Shown here: one piece after another, positions 17,145 through 26,326 of the stretch
How the letters are laid out: the number at the start of each line of letters is the position of its first letter
How positions within the stretch are numbered: position 1 is the first letter of the stretch
Source: Aneurinibacillus danicus
GTDB lineage: Bacteria; Bacillota; Bacilli; Aneurinibacillales; Aneurinibacillaceae
Direction: 5' to 3'
DNA: 43,294 bases
NCBI RefSeq assembly: GCF_007991215.1
Contig: NZ_BJXX01000127.1
Location: 1-43,294, forward strand
Translations under genes and position numbers: made by a program
Notes under the pieces: generated by a model
Databases searched by the model: none
Told to the model about the DNA's origin: nothing
Seen by the model: only the letters and a program-made list of their open reading frames with translations

Positions 17145-17408
17145 AATATAAAAAGACCGCAAAGCTTCCTTCAAAAAGCGCTTTACAGCCTTGTGGTCTC
17201 TTGTTTTGCTTAGGTAAAAATCAATGGTCTTTCCTTTCGAATCGACAGCACGATACAGGTACATCCATTGCCCTTTTACTCTGATATAAGTTTCATCTAC
17301 TCTCCAGGAGTTATCGGATTCGCGTTCTTTTTGATCATATCCTGAGCAAAATGATTTATCTGCTGAATCCGTCATAAATACGAAACCCGGCTTATCTGAG
17401 AAACTCAT
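17145..17408 (-). mobile_element. IS6-family (IS240-like) transposase remnant
   Basis: The block NSWRVDETYIRVKGQWMYLY, followed by RAVDSKGKTIDFYLSKTRDH and KRFLKEALRSF, is the core of IS6-family transposases and includes the first catalytic aspartate. Downstream the match stops at about 17145, where the IS630 scrap begins on the other strand. Upstream of about 17325 the sequence no longer looks like IS6. The element is dead. Confidence 0.8.
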
Positions 17409-17525
17409 CGTGCTGATTTCAACTCTTTAGCCAGTTCACGAAGAGTAAACCGCTGAACCTTACCTGAAGCTGCCATTGAAAAATATCAAATTATTAAAAA
17501 TCTTTAATTATTTTATTATATCGTA

Positions 17526-17930
17526 TTATCCTAAATTAAACTTCCTCATTTTGTTGTAAATGGTCCATCTCGATATATTTAAAATTCGTGCCGCTTGAGT
17601 AATATTCCCATTGGTTTGATTTAATGCCTGAATTAAGGTACTCTTGTCTATGTTTTTTCTTCGAAAAACTTTTCTTTCTATCTTATTATTGTTTTCGTCC
17701 ATCTTCTCTTCCCTCATAGAGAAATTTGGCATGGCCGATTGGATTTCGAATGGAATGTCTTTCAGCTGAATGTGTGCGTCGTCTGCATGAAACACCATTT
17801 TTTCAATGACGTTTTTCAATTGACGGATATTTCCCGGCCAGGCATATGCACACAAAGCTTCCATTACTTCATGATCCATAACTGGGGGTACATTTCCTTC
17901 CCCGGAATGGTTCAGAAAATAATGAACCAT
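17526..17930 (-). pseudogene. C-terminal fragment of a sigma-54-dependent activator
   Basis: 134 codons. AYAWPGNIRQLKNVIEKMV is the conserved end of the NtrC-type AAA+ domain. The last 45 residues form a Fis-type helix-turn-helix (GNITQAARILNISRWTIYNK). The Walker A, GAFTGA and sensor regions are missing, so it cannot activate transcription, although the DNA-binding end could still bind and interfere. The candidate start codon lies inside the 17-bp inverted repeat at 17898-17939, suggesting that a rearrangement cut the gene there. Confidence 0.8.
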
Positions 17931-17939
17931 TCCGGGGAA
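17898..17939. repeat. Perfect 17-bp inverted repeat with an 8-base loop
   Basis: TTCCCCGGAATGGTTCA is followed after 8 bases by its exact reverse complement. No T-run follows, so it is not a typical terminator. It lies at the 5' boundary of the sigma-54 activator fragment and 31 bases from the end of the interrupted gene at 17971, so it may be a fold-back rearrangement scar or the end of a lost element. Confidence 0.85.
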
Positions 17940-17970
17940 TGCTCTCTTTATCGCCTGTCAGTATCATCAT

Positions 17971-18450
17971 CTATGTCATGGAAACCAACATCCGTTTTCT
18001 GCCATCTTTATCTATGTAGAATCCTTCATATCCTTCCTGTTCATGACCAAAACCGCCTTCATAAACAACATAATCGATAAAGGGAAGCGCCCATGTTTTC
18101 TTTCCCCTTGGATTAGACATGTATCGAATAATTTCTATCCCATATATTCCGTCTTCCGTTACATCAATATGGTATTCCTGCTCAAACGTTTTGTCTACCT
18201 AAACTTCATCATTAAATTTAATCTCAATATAATTTGGGTACTCTCGAACGCTTCCCCCCTGCAAGGGGAAATCGATGATTTGAGCGGAAGGTAGCTCGCA
18301 AGGCTGAGGCTTTTCCTGATATGCGTTGCGCGTCACTCTTACCCCTAACCAGTTCATATTACAGTCGTAAAGTAAGTATCCATTCACATTTGTAATCGTT
18401 CCGCACAGAGGAAGTCTCTTCTTTGGGTAAAGAATACATAGAACTAACAC
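17971..18450 (-). pseudogene. Conserved-looking hypothetical gene with one in-frame amber codon
   Basis: A 160-codon frame is open from the ATG at 18450 to the TAG at 17971-17973, except for one TAG after codon 83 (about 18199-18201). The part before it ends EYPNYIEIKFNDEV. The part after continues without a shift as VDKTFEQEYHIDVTEDGIYG, then IEIIRYMSNPRGKKTWALPF and GFYIDKDGRKRML. Both parts read like protein. I do not recognise the family. The most economical view is a recent nonsense mutation in a gene of unknown function; a sequencing error is possible. Confidence 0.55.
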
Positions 18451-18877
18451 GGAGACTATAGGGCAAAGTCATAAACTACTCCTGTATTTTTTAACCATTC
18501 ACCAATAGCACGGCGAATAACCTGCTGAAAGGAAGATAGGTCTGTTTTCTATATACGCTTTCTGAAATGTTTCAGGTGACTGTTTCTATCCAATTTACTG
18601 GGGTAAAGTAAATACGGAGATTTAGAGTTAATCAAGGCATTTGCTAGTATGACTATGTAGGTTATTATGGTTCACTCTAACTCCCCCCTTCGTAAGATAA
18701 ATTTTTCTTTTTTATGTATAACATCACTAGCGTTGCATTAAAATTAGATGGGTTCATTTTCCTTATCCTGGCATAAAAAATCCTTTACAATGGAAAGCAC
18801 AGGTGGTTCCTGTCCAAATCCAACGTAAAGGAAAACAACTATGGACAAGGTTAAATTTTTAATTTCTAAACCCCCAC
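18451..18877. other. Gene-free stretch with an inverted-repeat leader-like segment
   Basis: Around 18468-18540 the minus strand has a short coding-like tail (FQQVIRRAIGEWLKNTGVVY then FAL and a stop), perhaps the end of a lost gene. At 18781-18832 TCCTTTAC and GTAAAGGA flank a nested hairpin, and ACAACT-ATG-GACAAG follows on the plus strand. That arrangement is like the left end and first codons of a transposase gene, which stops after 23 codons inside the end of the neighbouring gene. Confidence 0.35.
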
Positions 18878-19864
18878 TTAACAATAATCAGCAGCACCCA
18901 TATGGGTTACTTTGACAAGATTAACTGGATGCTTTTTTAAGAATACATCATAATGCACTATGCCGAAATCACCACTTTTAAATCCTGTGTTAGAAACAAT
19001 GCTTTTTTTAGATTTATATTGATTTATTATTTCAGGACGAGGTAAGCTACTACTTGAGTATGTAGTTGTTACAGCATGACTCAAGCTATTGATAAATCGA
19101 AATATTTCATTTGAGTTAGGTGAGCCATGATGAGGAATCTTCATAATTAAATTGTCACTAAAGCAGTCTTCTGCTTCATTTCTTAGCATTTTTTTAATAA
19201 CATAATTGTCTAAATCACTTGTAAGACATACTGAGATTGGTACTATATCAGGATGTGTAATTAACAACCTTAAAGTAATGGAAAAAAAGTTTGGATGAGA
19301 CCTAATCTTGTTGTGTTCACTAAAATAACTTTCTACTACCTTAAGCGAAAGCCCTTTTACTATATGGGATAAAGGTGAGTAACTCTTTAATTCTAGTTTT
19401 AGAGGGGTTGTACTACCAGCAAAATTATAATAAAAAGTACGGGAAAAACCATGATTTGCCGAGAAATGATTTGCAGGATGAATATTTTGCTCTGCTAATT
19501 CAAATATTCTTTTATATTCCACATCAAAATCATCCTCAAATTTACTAAAAATTTCTTTTGGAGCAAAACCTTCTGGTGTTATAAACATTGTTTTCTCGTA
19601 ATCAACGTAATTCTCCATAACCTCAGATAAGCCCAAAGTATGGTCTTCATCAGTATGCGTCCAACAAACAAAGTCTAGGTGATTAATACCCAGACTTTGT
19701 ATGAACTCTACAGTCTTTGAGTATTGTGAAGTCCTATAGCAGTCCACAACACCAAAAAATTTATCAGCAAAATTAACTAAAATACTTTCGCCTTTTTTCT
19801 CATAACCAATAACGTATATACTTAATTTATCATTTAGTTTTATGAACTTGTTTGTTAGCTTCAT
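18878..19864 (-). CDS. Metallo-beta-lactamase-fold hydrolase (ComEC/Rec2-like domain)
   Basis: 328 residues. HTDEDH at 70-75 is the metal motif (H70, D72, D74, H75; the usual second histidine is Asp, as often in ComEC-type domains). An Asp in LTSDLDN and the histidine pair in KIPHHGSPNS, about 35 residues later, complete the site. There are no membrane segments, so it is a soluble, probably nuclease- or phosphodiesterase-like member. The ATG at 19864 follows GAGGG and lies inside the end of the 57-residue gene, so translation is probably coupled. Last gene of the compact three-gene operon, whose role I do not know. Confidence 0.85.
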   Translation of the reverse strand: MKLTNKFIKLNDKLSIYVIGYEKKGESILVNFADKFFGVVDCYRTSQYSKTVEFIQSLGINHLDFVCWTHTDEDHTLGLSEVMENYVDYEKTMFITPEGFAPKEIFSKFEDDFDVEYKRIFELAEQNIHPANHFSANHGFSRTFYYNFAGSTTPLKLELKSYSPLSHIVKGLSLKVVESYFSEHNKIRSHPNFFSITLRLLITHPDIVPISVCLTSDLDNYVIKKMLRNEAEDCFSDNLIMKIPHHGSPNSNEIFRFINSLSHAVTTTYSSSSLPRPEIINQYKSKKSIVSNTGFKSGDFGIVHYDVFLKKHPVNLVKVTHMGAADYC

Positions 19865-20003
19865 AAATATTAGCCCTCAGACTGTGACCATAGTATATTG
19901 AAGTACGATTTATTGGACGAAGAGCTTTTTCAACAGGGCGAAAGGTATTATTTTTACTGCGCGGCTTAAATTCTTTGTATCCATCAGTCTGATATCTGTT
20001 CAT
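19830..20003 (-). CDS. Small basic protein, middle gene of the MBL operon
   Basis: 57 residues from the ATG at 20003, chosen because GGTTGGGGGATT lies just upstream. A longer in-frame reading from 20090 would run through the neighbour's coding sequence without its own signal. The product is rich in Lys, Arg and Asn, with no recognisable domain. It overlaps the gene before it by 20 bases and the MBL gene by 35 bases. The nested overlaps and strong ribosome binding site argue that it is real and made in step with its neighbours. Confidence 0.6.
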   Translation of the reverse strand: MNRYQTDGYKEFKPRSKNNTFRPVEKALRPINRTSIYYGHSLRANIYEANKQVHKTK

Positions 20004-20796
20004 GATAATCCCCCAACCTTTCACCAACGGAAATTTTCTTAAGACCTTCTTCTGATAAACTTGCTTTAAAAACATTATAAATTTGCTCATTCATTTGAGT
20101 AAGAAGATCAGCCGGCTCAACAAATGGTTTATCCACACACAGAGCCTCAAATTGAAGTAGCAAACGAATAAGTGGTTTATTCTCTATTATACCATTATCC
20201 AGCAATTTTGCCACATTTACATGTAAATCATCCACCATAAAATTTAAAGTCTGATTCATTTGAGAAAGAGGATTCATCCAATCAACCATATCTCCGTAAA
20301 AATCCAAACCAACAATTTCTTTTCTAAAGTCCTGAACAAGTTTTTTTGGGTTTTCATAAAACACTTCATTAGTTTTCGTAAGTGAAAACCTCCTCGTTCG
20401 AATCTCCTCATTAGTTTGCAGCACCTTGACAAGAGCCAAGAAAATTCTTTCCATTTCGCTAAATCGAATATAGTCATTACCAACATCTTGTGTAACTTTT
20501 ATAAAAAACTGATTCACTTCAACTGTTAAGTTTTCCTGCCTGTTAAAAAACACATGTGATGTAATATCCTTTATATATTCATATGGAATGTTCATTTCGG
20601 TTAGATAATCTGAGAAGTCAAAATCAAAAGGACTTAAAGTTCTTGTTAAACTTGCATCTAGATTATTCTTAAAGCAAACTGTTTGTATTTCCTTTAATCC
20701 ATTATTCGATACCCTAATTATGTCTTGAAAATCCATTCTAATAATAATTTTCTTTAATATATGTCCAATTATCTCCTGCCGATCATGTTCAACCAT
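19984..20796 (-). CDS. Uncharacterised protein, first gene of the MBL operon
   Basis: 270 residues, acidic to neutral, with no signal peptide or membrane segment. I do not recognise the family with confidence. The strand pattern in the middle (ENLTVEVNQFFIKVTQDVGN, YIRFSEMERIFLALVKVL, RTRRFSLTKTNEVFYENPKK) faintly recalls the TIGR04255 family, sporadic proteins found in accessory regions, but this is only an impression. GGGGGAATATCTG precedes the ATG. It overlaps the next gene by 20 bases. Confidence 0.75.
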   Translation of the reverse strand: MVEHDRQEIIGHILKKIIIRMDFQDIIRVSNNGLKEIQTVCFKNNLDASLTRTLSPFDFDFSDYLTEMNIPYEYIKDITSHVFFNRQENLTVEVNQFFIKVTQDVGNDYIRFSEMERIFLALVKVLQTNEEIRTRRFSLTKTNEVFYENPKKLVQDFRKEIVGLDFYGDMVDWMNPLSQMNQTLNFMVDDLHVNVAKLLDNGIIENKPLIRLLLQFEALCVDKPFVEPADLLTQMNEQIYNVFKASLSEEGLKKISVGERLGDYHEQISD

Positions 20797-20880
20797 CAGA
20801 TATTCCCCCAGAGATTAAACAAATTTTTAAAATTTTATTGTCCAATTATTTATTATCAATTGTGCTATAATACTTACCTA

Positions 20881-20889
20881 ATTATACCA
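20881..20889 (-). promoter_or_regulatory. Extended -10 promoter of the MBL operon
   Basis: On the minus strand TGGTATAAT is a perfect extended -10 element (TGnTATAAT). It would start transcription about 80 bases before the first gene. The -35 region (ATAAGG) is weak, as is common with extended -10 promoters. Confidence 0.6.
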
Positions 20890-21348
20890 TAACTAAAGTA
20901 TTTCCTTATACGTACTTCTTTGCAGGAACAGAACTACAATACCTCAATATGTTATCAACGCCATGTCCTTATAGGAAACCTCAAAAATATTGTCGTGTCG
21001 AGGGGTTGACTATAGACAATAGACACAAGGATAGGCTTACCATCCCTTGGTATGCTTCAGAACTCCAAAAGTTTAGATCACAGGATTTACTGTTCACATA
21101 ACAAAAAATCCGTTATTGTTTTAGAACAAGAATTTTGGTACGATAATTTATAAAGCTAAGAAAATTATGTACTCTTAGCAAGTGAACATAATTTCTAGGG
21201 CTATCATCAATAATCCTTGAGGTCGACCTAATAATTAAGTCAACTTCCCCATAAGTTCTCGCTTTGCAAACCTCAATATATATTATGTTAACTAATAAAA
21301 ATCCAGATGTACCACTAACTCCCCGCTCCAAGTGCTGAGCTCCTCGAT
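20890..21348. other. Gap between the MBL operon and the acetone carboxylase terminator
   Basis: About 460 bases with no gene I can support. The open stretch on the minus strand near 21113-21331 has no ribosome binding site and no recognisable sequence. No further promoter or structure is convincing. Confidence 0.4.
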
Positions 21349-21391
21349 AAAAGAAAAACGACCGACACCTTGTGGGCGTCGGTCGTTTTGT
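21349..21391 (-). terminator. Intrinsic terminator of the acxABC operon
   Basis: ACGACCGAC and GTCGGTCGT form a 9-bp stem directly after the acxC stop codon. On the minus strand it is followed by TTTTTCTTTT. T residues after the stem on the plus strand would let it work in both directions. Confidence 0.9.
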
Positions 21392-21889
21392 TTAAGGTGT
21401 TGGAACCGGTCTGTTTAACCAGTTCTCATAGTAAGCCTCGATGTCTGGTTGAAAATCAAAGATAAACGGATATCCAGGTGGAACGGCTTCTACCTCTAGC
21501 ATCGTGAAGCATGAAGGACAATAGAATTCACGAAGATGCATCCATTTCGGGTCACATCCCATAAATTTAGGATAAACCTCCATAATTTTTTCTTCCGTAT
21601 CACGGACATATACATTAGCAAAGAGTTTCCAATTTGTTGTATATTCGCAAAATTCATGTCCGCAATCGCACTTTACAATCCGCTCCCCGGTTTCCTTCGC
21701 TACAATGTTAAGGTGCAGTCCATATGGCATAATGATTTTATCATCATATGGAACACGCTCTTGCAAAATAGAGACATATTGATCAAATCGATCCGCGTCT
21801 TTAAAGGAACTTAAAATTTTGTGCACCTGCCGGAACGATAGCTTCCCGTCTACTAACTCCTCTATCATTTTTCGCTCATAGGTTGGCAT
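21392..21889 (-). CDS. acxC: Acetone carboxylase gamma subunit
   Basis: 165 residues, the expected size for the small gamma subunit of the (alpha beta gamma)2 acetone carboxylase, which converts acetone, bicarbonate and ATP to acetoacetate, AMP and phosphate. Cysteine knuckles are visible: CDCGHEFC (C74, C76, C81, with H78) and CPSC (C124, C127), likely a structural zinc site. The N-terminal region with the conserved LVDGKL and the C-terminal YYENWLNRPVP also fit. GGAGTGATATA precedes the ATG; the gap to acxB is 18 bases. Last gene before a strong terminator. Confidence 0.92.
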   Translation of the reverse strand: MPTYERKMIEELVDGKLSFRQVHKILSSFKDADRFDQYVSILQERVPYDDKIIMPYGLHLNIVAKETGERIVKCDCGHEFCEYTTNWKLFANVYVRDTEEKIMEVYPKFMGCDPKWMHLREFYCPSCFTMLEVEAVPPGYPFIFDFQPDIEAYYENWLNRPVPTP

Positions 21890-21907
21890 TATATCACTCC
21901 ATTCTGT

Positions 21908-24127
21908 TTAAAATTTGAAGTTAGCCGGCAAATTCCAGAAGGCCCTGAACTTATTTGCCCACTTCTCGCTTAATTCAAAGCTACTTACATACATATCACG
22001 GACAGGGTAATAGAAATCCCCTTTTGTAATTTGTTCTCTCTGCTGCTTAATGTATTCCGCAGCAGGAATAGACTTAGCAGCACGTTCCTTACGTATTTGT
22101 TTTCGCTTTTTCTCCGTCGCTTTTTCATCTACACGGTATTTTCCTTTATCATCAGAAGTAAATACGGCTCCAAATACTCGTTCCGCAAACCGGGGCAGAA
22201 TATCCCTATCATTCAAATCCTGTTCAATCGCTTTTGGATCTCTCTCAAGCGGGTCTCCAAGTCCTGGACCTCCTCGCTGCACAGCCAGATATAAATCATG
22301 CTCCTTAAAGTCCTCTGCCAAGGTTAATGCCCGATAATCAAGAACCTCTTTCTCTGCCTTCACCAATGGACTGTATTGCGAATCTTCAGGATCACCTTCT
22401 CTGCATGGAAGGGGGAGCTGCTTCTGAATCAGTTCCTTTATATTCGTATTATGAAGGTTGTGGCGATAGCCTGTATTTCCTGGATATCCGCCAAAAATTC
22501 CGGCACCGTGGAAGACATGCCCCTCTCCCACATTGAAAATAACTTGCTCTGGAGTTTTCCATACCATTCGGAGCGACTCATAACCGGATCCTCCTCTATA
22601 TTTCCCCATACCTGCCGTTTGCGGTTTTACACGTCGACCAAGATAGAGAAGCGGCTCAAGGATTTCCCATGCTTCAATATCCCCCATGTCCCCTTCAGGG
22701 TTCCACATCGCGGCACAGTATCCTTCTCCGTCTTTAATGAAACCAGCGCCCGTTCCTTGGCAGGAGTGTTCAAAACTTGTAAAAGCAGAGTCTAACCCAT
22801 ATTGGTTCGGTCCGCCACCCATGGTTAAATTCCATGTTCCTGGATATCCTGCTGATACTTCCTCGACATACCCTCTTGCCTGATAAGCGCGGCCAAGGCT
22901 GCGAATCATTCCTGTAAAGCTTGGAATTAGGAACAGCCAAGAAAGTGTAGTGGAAAGGGTTTCATTATCCGGATTAGACCAAGAGCCTTTCGGAAGAATA
23001 CACCTGGTTGCAAAGTATGCTCCATCATTGACCTTGTCATTTGGAATCAAGGTTTGTGTCAACTGCACCCAGAGAGCCCCCTGCATTGCGCTTGGTGGAC
23101 AGTTAAAGGAGTGATAGCCCCATTTATTTGCTCCTTCTAGACTGAGAACAAACTCTCCTTCTTTTCCAATCTCCAGCTCAAGTGGTGCATGCATAAGCTG
23201 ATTTTTTGCGGCATATGCCGGCATACGAACCTCACCTTCAAATGGAACATCCATAAAGGAAGGAGCCTCGTATTTTCCAGGGACCAGCATTTCCTTTACT
23301 CTGTCACGAAATGCCAGGCGTCCCTCTTCAATAACCTCGCGCGTAAAGCGTTTGTATGTCTCAATCCCCTCTTCCTCGATTACACGCAGTACAGCATCCC
23401 GTACCATTTGGCAGCCAGCAAGGCGTGTTCTTTCATCAAGTAGCCAGTACATGGGAGCACGTACCGCCTTCTTTGCCCGCAGTTCATAACTGGCGTACAG
23501 CTCATCATTTTCACCAATTTTCTCACAGGTTACGATAAGCCCGTCTTCATACCGCCCTGTTTGTCCATATGCCATACTTCCAGGAGTTGACGCACCGACG
23601 TCAATTTCATGTGTTACGCCCCCGGCCCAGCCAATAAGCTCATTTTCATGGAAAATCGGGATAATGGTATGCACGTCGGAGTTATGAACATCCCCAATGA
23701 ATGGATCGTTGTTTCCAAATACATCCCCGGGACGAATTTTCGGGTTTGCTTCCCACCCGTTACGGATCATGTATTTAATCGCGTCAGACATCGTATGCAC
23801 GTGAACTATAATTCCTGTAGAAAGAGCGATAGAATCTCCTTCCGGGGTATAAAGAGCAAAGCAGAGCTCACCAATCTCCTTAACAATAGGGGAAGCCGAA
23901 ATATTTAGGGCAATTTCCCGTGCGTTAACAAGGCCGCCACGGAGGCGCGAGAAGATTCTTTCGTAGCGAATAGGGTCCTGTTGCTTCAGCTCAAGTTCTG
24001 TGAGTCCTGCATACCGACCAGTTTCCTCCAGATACTTTTCAGATTTTTCAAGCATTTGTTTTAGCGTTTGCCCGTTCCAACCAATTGCATCCTTTGGGTT
24101 TATGCTTTTTTCCCACATTAATGACAT
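21908..24127 (-). CDS. acxB: Acetone carboxylase alpha subunit (hydantoinase B family)
   Basis: 739 residues from the ATG at 24127, chosen because AAGGAGGG lies 7 bases before it; the open frame further up to 24238 only reads through the end of acxA. NNDPFIGDVHNSDVH at 139-153 contains the His/Asp cluster (H148, D151, H153) that in this family holds the active-site manganese. Others are GGGPNQYG, AGMGKYRGGSGYES and GGPGLGDPLERDPKAIEQD. The subunit binds bicarbonate and carries out the carboxylation with the beta subunit supplying enol phosphate. It begins 13 bases after acxA. Clearly longer than, and distinct from, the paralogue at 7931-9892. Confidence 0.92.
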   Translation of the reverse strand: MSLMWEKSINPKDAIGWNGQTLKQMLEKSEKYLEETGRYAGLTELELKQQDPIRYERIFSRLRGGLVNAREIALNISASPIVKEIGELCFALYTPEGDSIALSTGIIVHVHTMSDAIKYMIRNGWEANPKIRPGDVFGNNDPFIGDVHNSDVHTIIPIFHENELIGWAGGVTHEIDVGASTPGSMAYGQTGRYEDGLIVTCEKIGENDELYASYELRAKKAVRAPMYWLLDERTRLAGCQMVRDAVLRVIEEEGIETYKRFTREVIEEGRLAFRDRVKEMLVPGKYEAPSFMDVPFEGEVRMPAYAAKNQLMHAPLELEIGKEGEFVLSLEGANKWGYHSFNCPPSAMQGALWVQLTQTLIPNDKVNDGAYFATRCILPKGSWSNPDNETLSTTLSWLFLIPSFTGMIRSLGRAYQARGYVEEVSAGYPGTWNLTMGGGPNQYGLDSAFTSFEHSCQGTGAGFIKDGEGYCAAMWNPEGDMGDIEAWEILEPLLYLGRRVKPQTAGMGKYRGGSGYESLRMVWKTPEQVIFNVGEGHVFHGAGIFGGYPGNTGYRHNLHNTNIKELIQKQLPLPCREGDPEDSQYSPLVKAEKEVLDYRALTLAEDFKEHDLYLAVQRGGPGLGDPLERDPKAIEQDLNDRDILPRFAERVFGAVFTSDDKGKYRVDEKATEKKRKQIRKERAAKSIPAAEYIKQQREQITKGDFYYPVRDMYVSSFELSEKWANKFRAFWNLPANFKF

Positions 24128-24140
24128 GCTTATTCCCTCC

Positions 24141-26282
24141 TTATTTCTGAGTTTCATTCTGCAGATGGAATATACGGTGTACGTCCAAATACGCTGTTCT
24201 TCCCAACGGAACAACAAACGTGGAAGAAGGTGATTCAATAATGCTCATGCCTTTTACACGATTTCCTGCTTTCATTGCCTCCATCTCCCAGATGTCCGCT
24301 TTTATCCACTTGCCGCGATAATATACGTCTCTCTGTCCTTTATATGCCTCTGCCGGTGGCTGTTCTTCACTAAGCGGCTCAATTGGCAGCTTCGGCTTCT
24401 CGACTTCTACCACCCCTGTCACAACGGCTGTCGTAATTAGATATCCAAGCTCAGGTGATTTTGCAGAGCGCGCATATACCTTCCCGTACATTTCTTCGAA
24501 GTTCATTACAATCTTCTCAAGCTGTTTGAGATTCTCTATTTGGCCTGTTTCACTGCGAATCTCAAGATCATTCAACTGTCCCTGGTATTGCATACGTACA
24601 TAATGCTTGTATTGAATACGCGATTCGTCTACTTTGCTTTTTTCAAACTCTGCCTTTACTTTCTCCCGGAGCTCTTTCCATGCCTCATTCAACGCCGCCG
24701 CTGTAATTAAAGGATCAACGCCCATAGCACCAGCTATCGGTAAATCGACCGTTTTGTCATAGCGGTATTCAAAATCAGCACACGAACAACCAAAAGCCGA
24801 AAAGCCGGCAGCCCAAGCTGGTACGAGTACATCCTGAAAACCGAGTCCTTCCGTATAGCCGGCTGTATGCAGGGGGCCGCCACCGCCATAGGAGAGCATC
24901 GTATAGTTTACAGGTGTATACCCTTTTCCAAGAACCATCGCAATCACCTGATTACGAAGCGAGTCTTCAAACAAGCTGATTACACCCTGTGCCGCCTCAT
25001 ATACATCCATGCCAATTACATCAGCGACCTGTTCCTTAAATGCTTTATATGCCCGTTCCTTATTCAGCTTAACCTCTCCACCGAGGAAGTTATCGGGGTT
25101 TAAATATCCGAGAATTAAGTTACAGTCTGATATTGTCGGTGTATCCACGTCTCCCTCTTCATAGCATACTCCAATCCTGTAGCCAGCACTGTCAGGTCCA
25201 AGTTCAATTCGTTTTGTCGATGGATTCACTCGAATATAGGTTCCGGTACCTGCCCCAACAGAATCAATTTGTACAAGCGGGAGATTTAGGATGAAACGTG
25301 CAATATCCGGTGTGCTCTTAATTTGATACTCTCCATCAGTAATAAGGGCCAAGTCAAAGCTTGTTCCTCCGATATCCGTACACACCACGTTAGAACTGCC
25401 CAGCTGATCCGCCAGGTATTTAGCTCCGATCACCCCGCCGATCGGTCCCGACACCAGGGTGCGTGCTAGTTGTTTAGCCTCAATCCCAATGGTTCCCCCG
25501 TGAGAAGCCATTACTCGCATCTCAAAATTTGCTCCCAGCTTTTTACTCGCGTCATTAACTTTTTTCAATTGATCACGTGACGGTTCTGCAGCATAGGCCT
25601 CAATAAGCAAAGTATTGAGACGAGGAAAGTCACGACGAAGCGGGTACAATTCAGATGAAAGGAAGAGCGGGATGGATACTCCCTCTTCCTTAAACACCTC
25701 TAGCGCAATTTCTTTAACCCGTTGCTCATGTGAAGGATTTTTATAGGAATATAGAAGATTTACGCACAAATATTCGATCTCCTCGGCAATCAGTTCCTTT
25801 ACTGCCTGTCGTACATCGTCCTCATATAACGGAATAATTACATCACCGAACAAATCAGAGCGCTCCGTAACCCCGCGAATACGTTCCCGTGGAACAAGCG
25901 GAGTATTATGAGTATGAGTAGCAAGGTGCAAACGATCCGAGTAGGAATAACCCAGATATGTTTGAAGGCCCCGTTCCATCCGAAGGTAGTCCTCCTGCCC
26001 TTTGGTGACAATCAATCCTATACGCCGTCCTTTTCTCTCTAAGAGACGGTTCAGCATAGCCGTACCTGAATAGATTCCTGAAACAAGCGAAGAGAATGCT
26101 TCATCAGAACTGATACCCCAATAACTGAGCGCATCGTATACTGAATTGGTAAATCCAACAGACTCATCTTCCGGTGTGGTCTGAGATTTCCCCACCACAA
26201 ATTCTCCGTTCGCATCAATCAAAAACGTATCCGTCATTGTTCCTCCAGCATCAATAGCTAGAATTTGAGGTATTCTTGCCAC
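24141..26282 (-). CDS. acxA: Acetone carboxylase beta subunit (hydantoinase A family ATPase)
   Basis: 713 residues from a GTG at 26282, which follows AAGGAGGAAGCTTT; upstream in-frame ATGs lie in the promoter region and lack such a site. AIDAGGTMTD (9-18) is the first phosphate loop, and CTDIGGTSFDLALI (about 330) the second. SVGAGTGTYIRV, GYRIGVCYEEGDVDTPT and YGGGGPLHTAGY are typical of acetone carboxylase beta. This subunit uses ATP to activate acetone and bicarbonate. The gene is the first of acxABC and has its own sigma-54 promoter 45 bases upstream. Confidence 0.93.
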   Translation of the reverse strand: MARIPQILAIDAGGTMTDTFLIDANGEFVVGKSQTTPEDESVGFTNSVYDALSYWGISSDEAFSSLVSGIYSGTAMLNRLLERKGRRIGLIVTKGQEDYLRMERGLQTYLGYSYSDRLHLATHTHNTPLVPRERIRGVTERSDLFGDVIIPLYEDDVRQAVKELIAEEIEYLCVNLLYSYKNPSHEQRVKEIALEVFKEEGVSIPLFLSSELYPLRRDFPRLNTLLIEAYAAEPSRDQLKKVNDASKKLGANFEMRVMASHGGTIGIEAKQLARTLVSGPIGGVIGAKYLADQLGSSNVVCTDIGGTSFDLALITDGEYQIKSTPDIARFILNLPLVQIDSVGAGTGTYIRVNPSTKRIELGPDSAGYRIGVCYEEGDVDTPTISDCNLILGYLNPDNFLGGEVKLNKERAYKAFKEQVADVIGMDVYEAAQGVISLFEDSLRNQVIAMVLGKGYTPVNYTMLSYGGGGPLHTAGYTEGLGFQDVLVPAWAAGFSAFGCSCADFEYRYDKTVDLPIAGAMGVDPLITAAALNEAWKELREKVKAEFEKSKVDESRIQYKHYVRMQYQGQLNDLEIRSETGQIENLKQLEKIVMNFEEMYGKVYARSAKSPELGYLITTAVVTGVVEVEKPKLPIEPLSEEQPPAEAYKGQRDVYYRGKWIKADIWEMEAMKAGNRVKGMSIIESPSSTFVVPLGRTAYLDVHRIFHLQNETQK

Positions 26283-26326
26283 AAAGCTTCCTCCTTTGTA
26301 TGATTTTTCTCTATGCCTTTTACCAG

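Noticed and set aside
19830-20090. 86-residue version of the small MBL-operon protein
   Set aside because: Its first 29 codons lie within the coding sequence of the upstream gene and lack a ribosome binding site. The ATG at 20003 has a strong one.
21113-21331. A 72-codon minus-strand frame between the MBL operon and acxC
   Set aside because: No ribosome binding site and no recognisable motif, in a region without other signs of coding.
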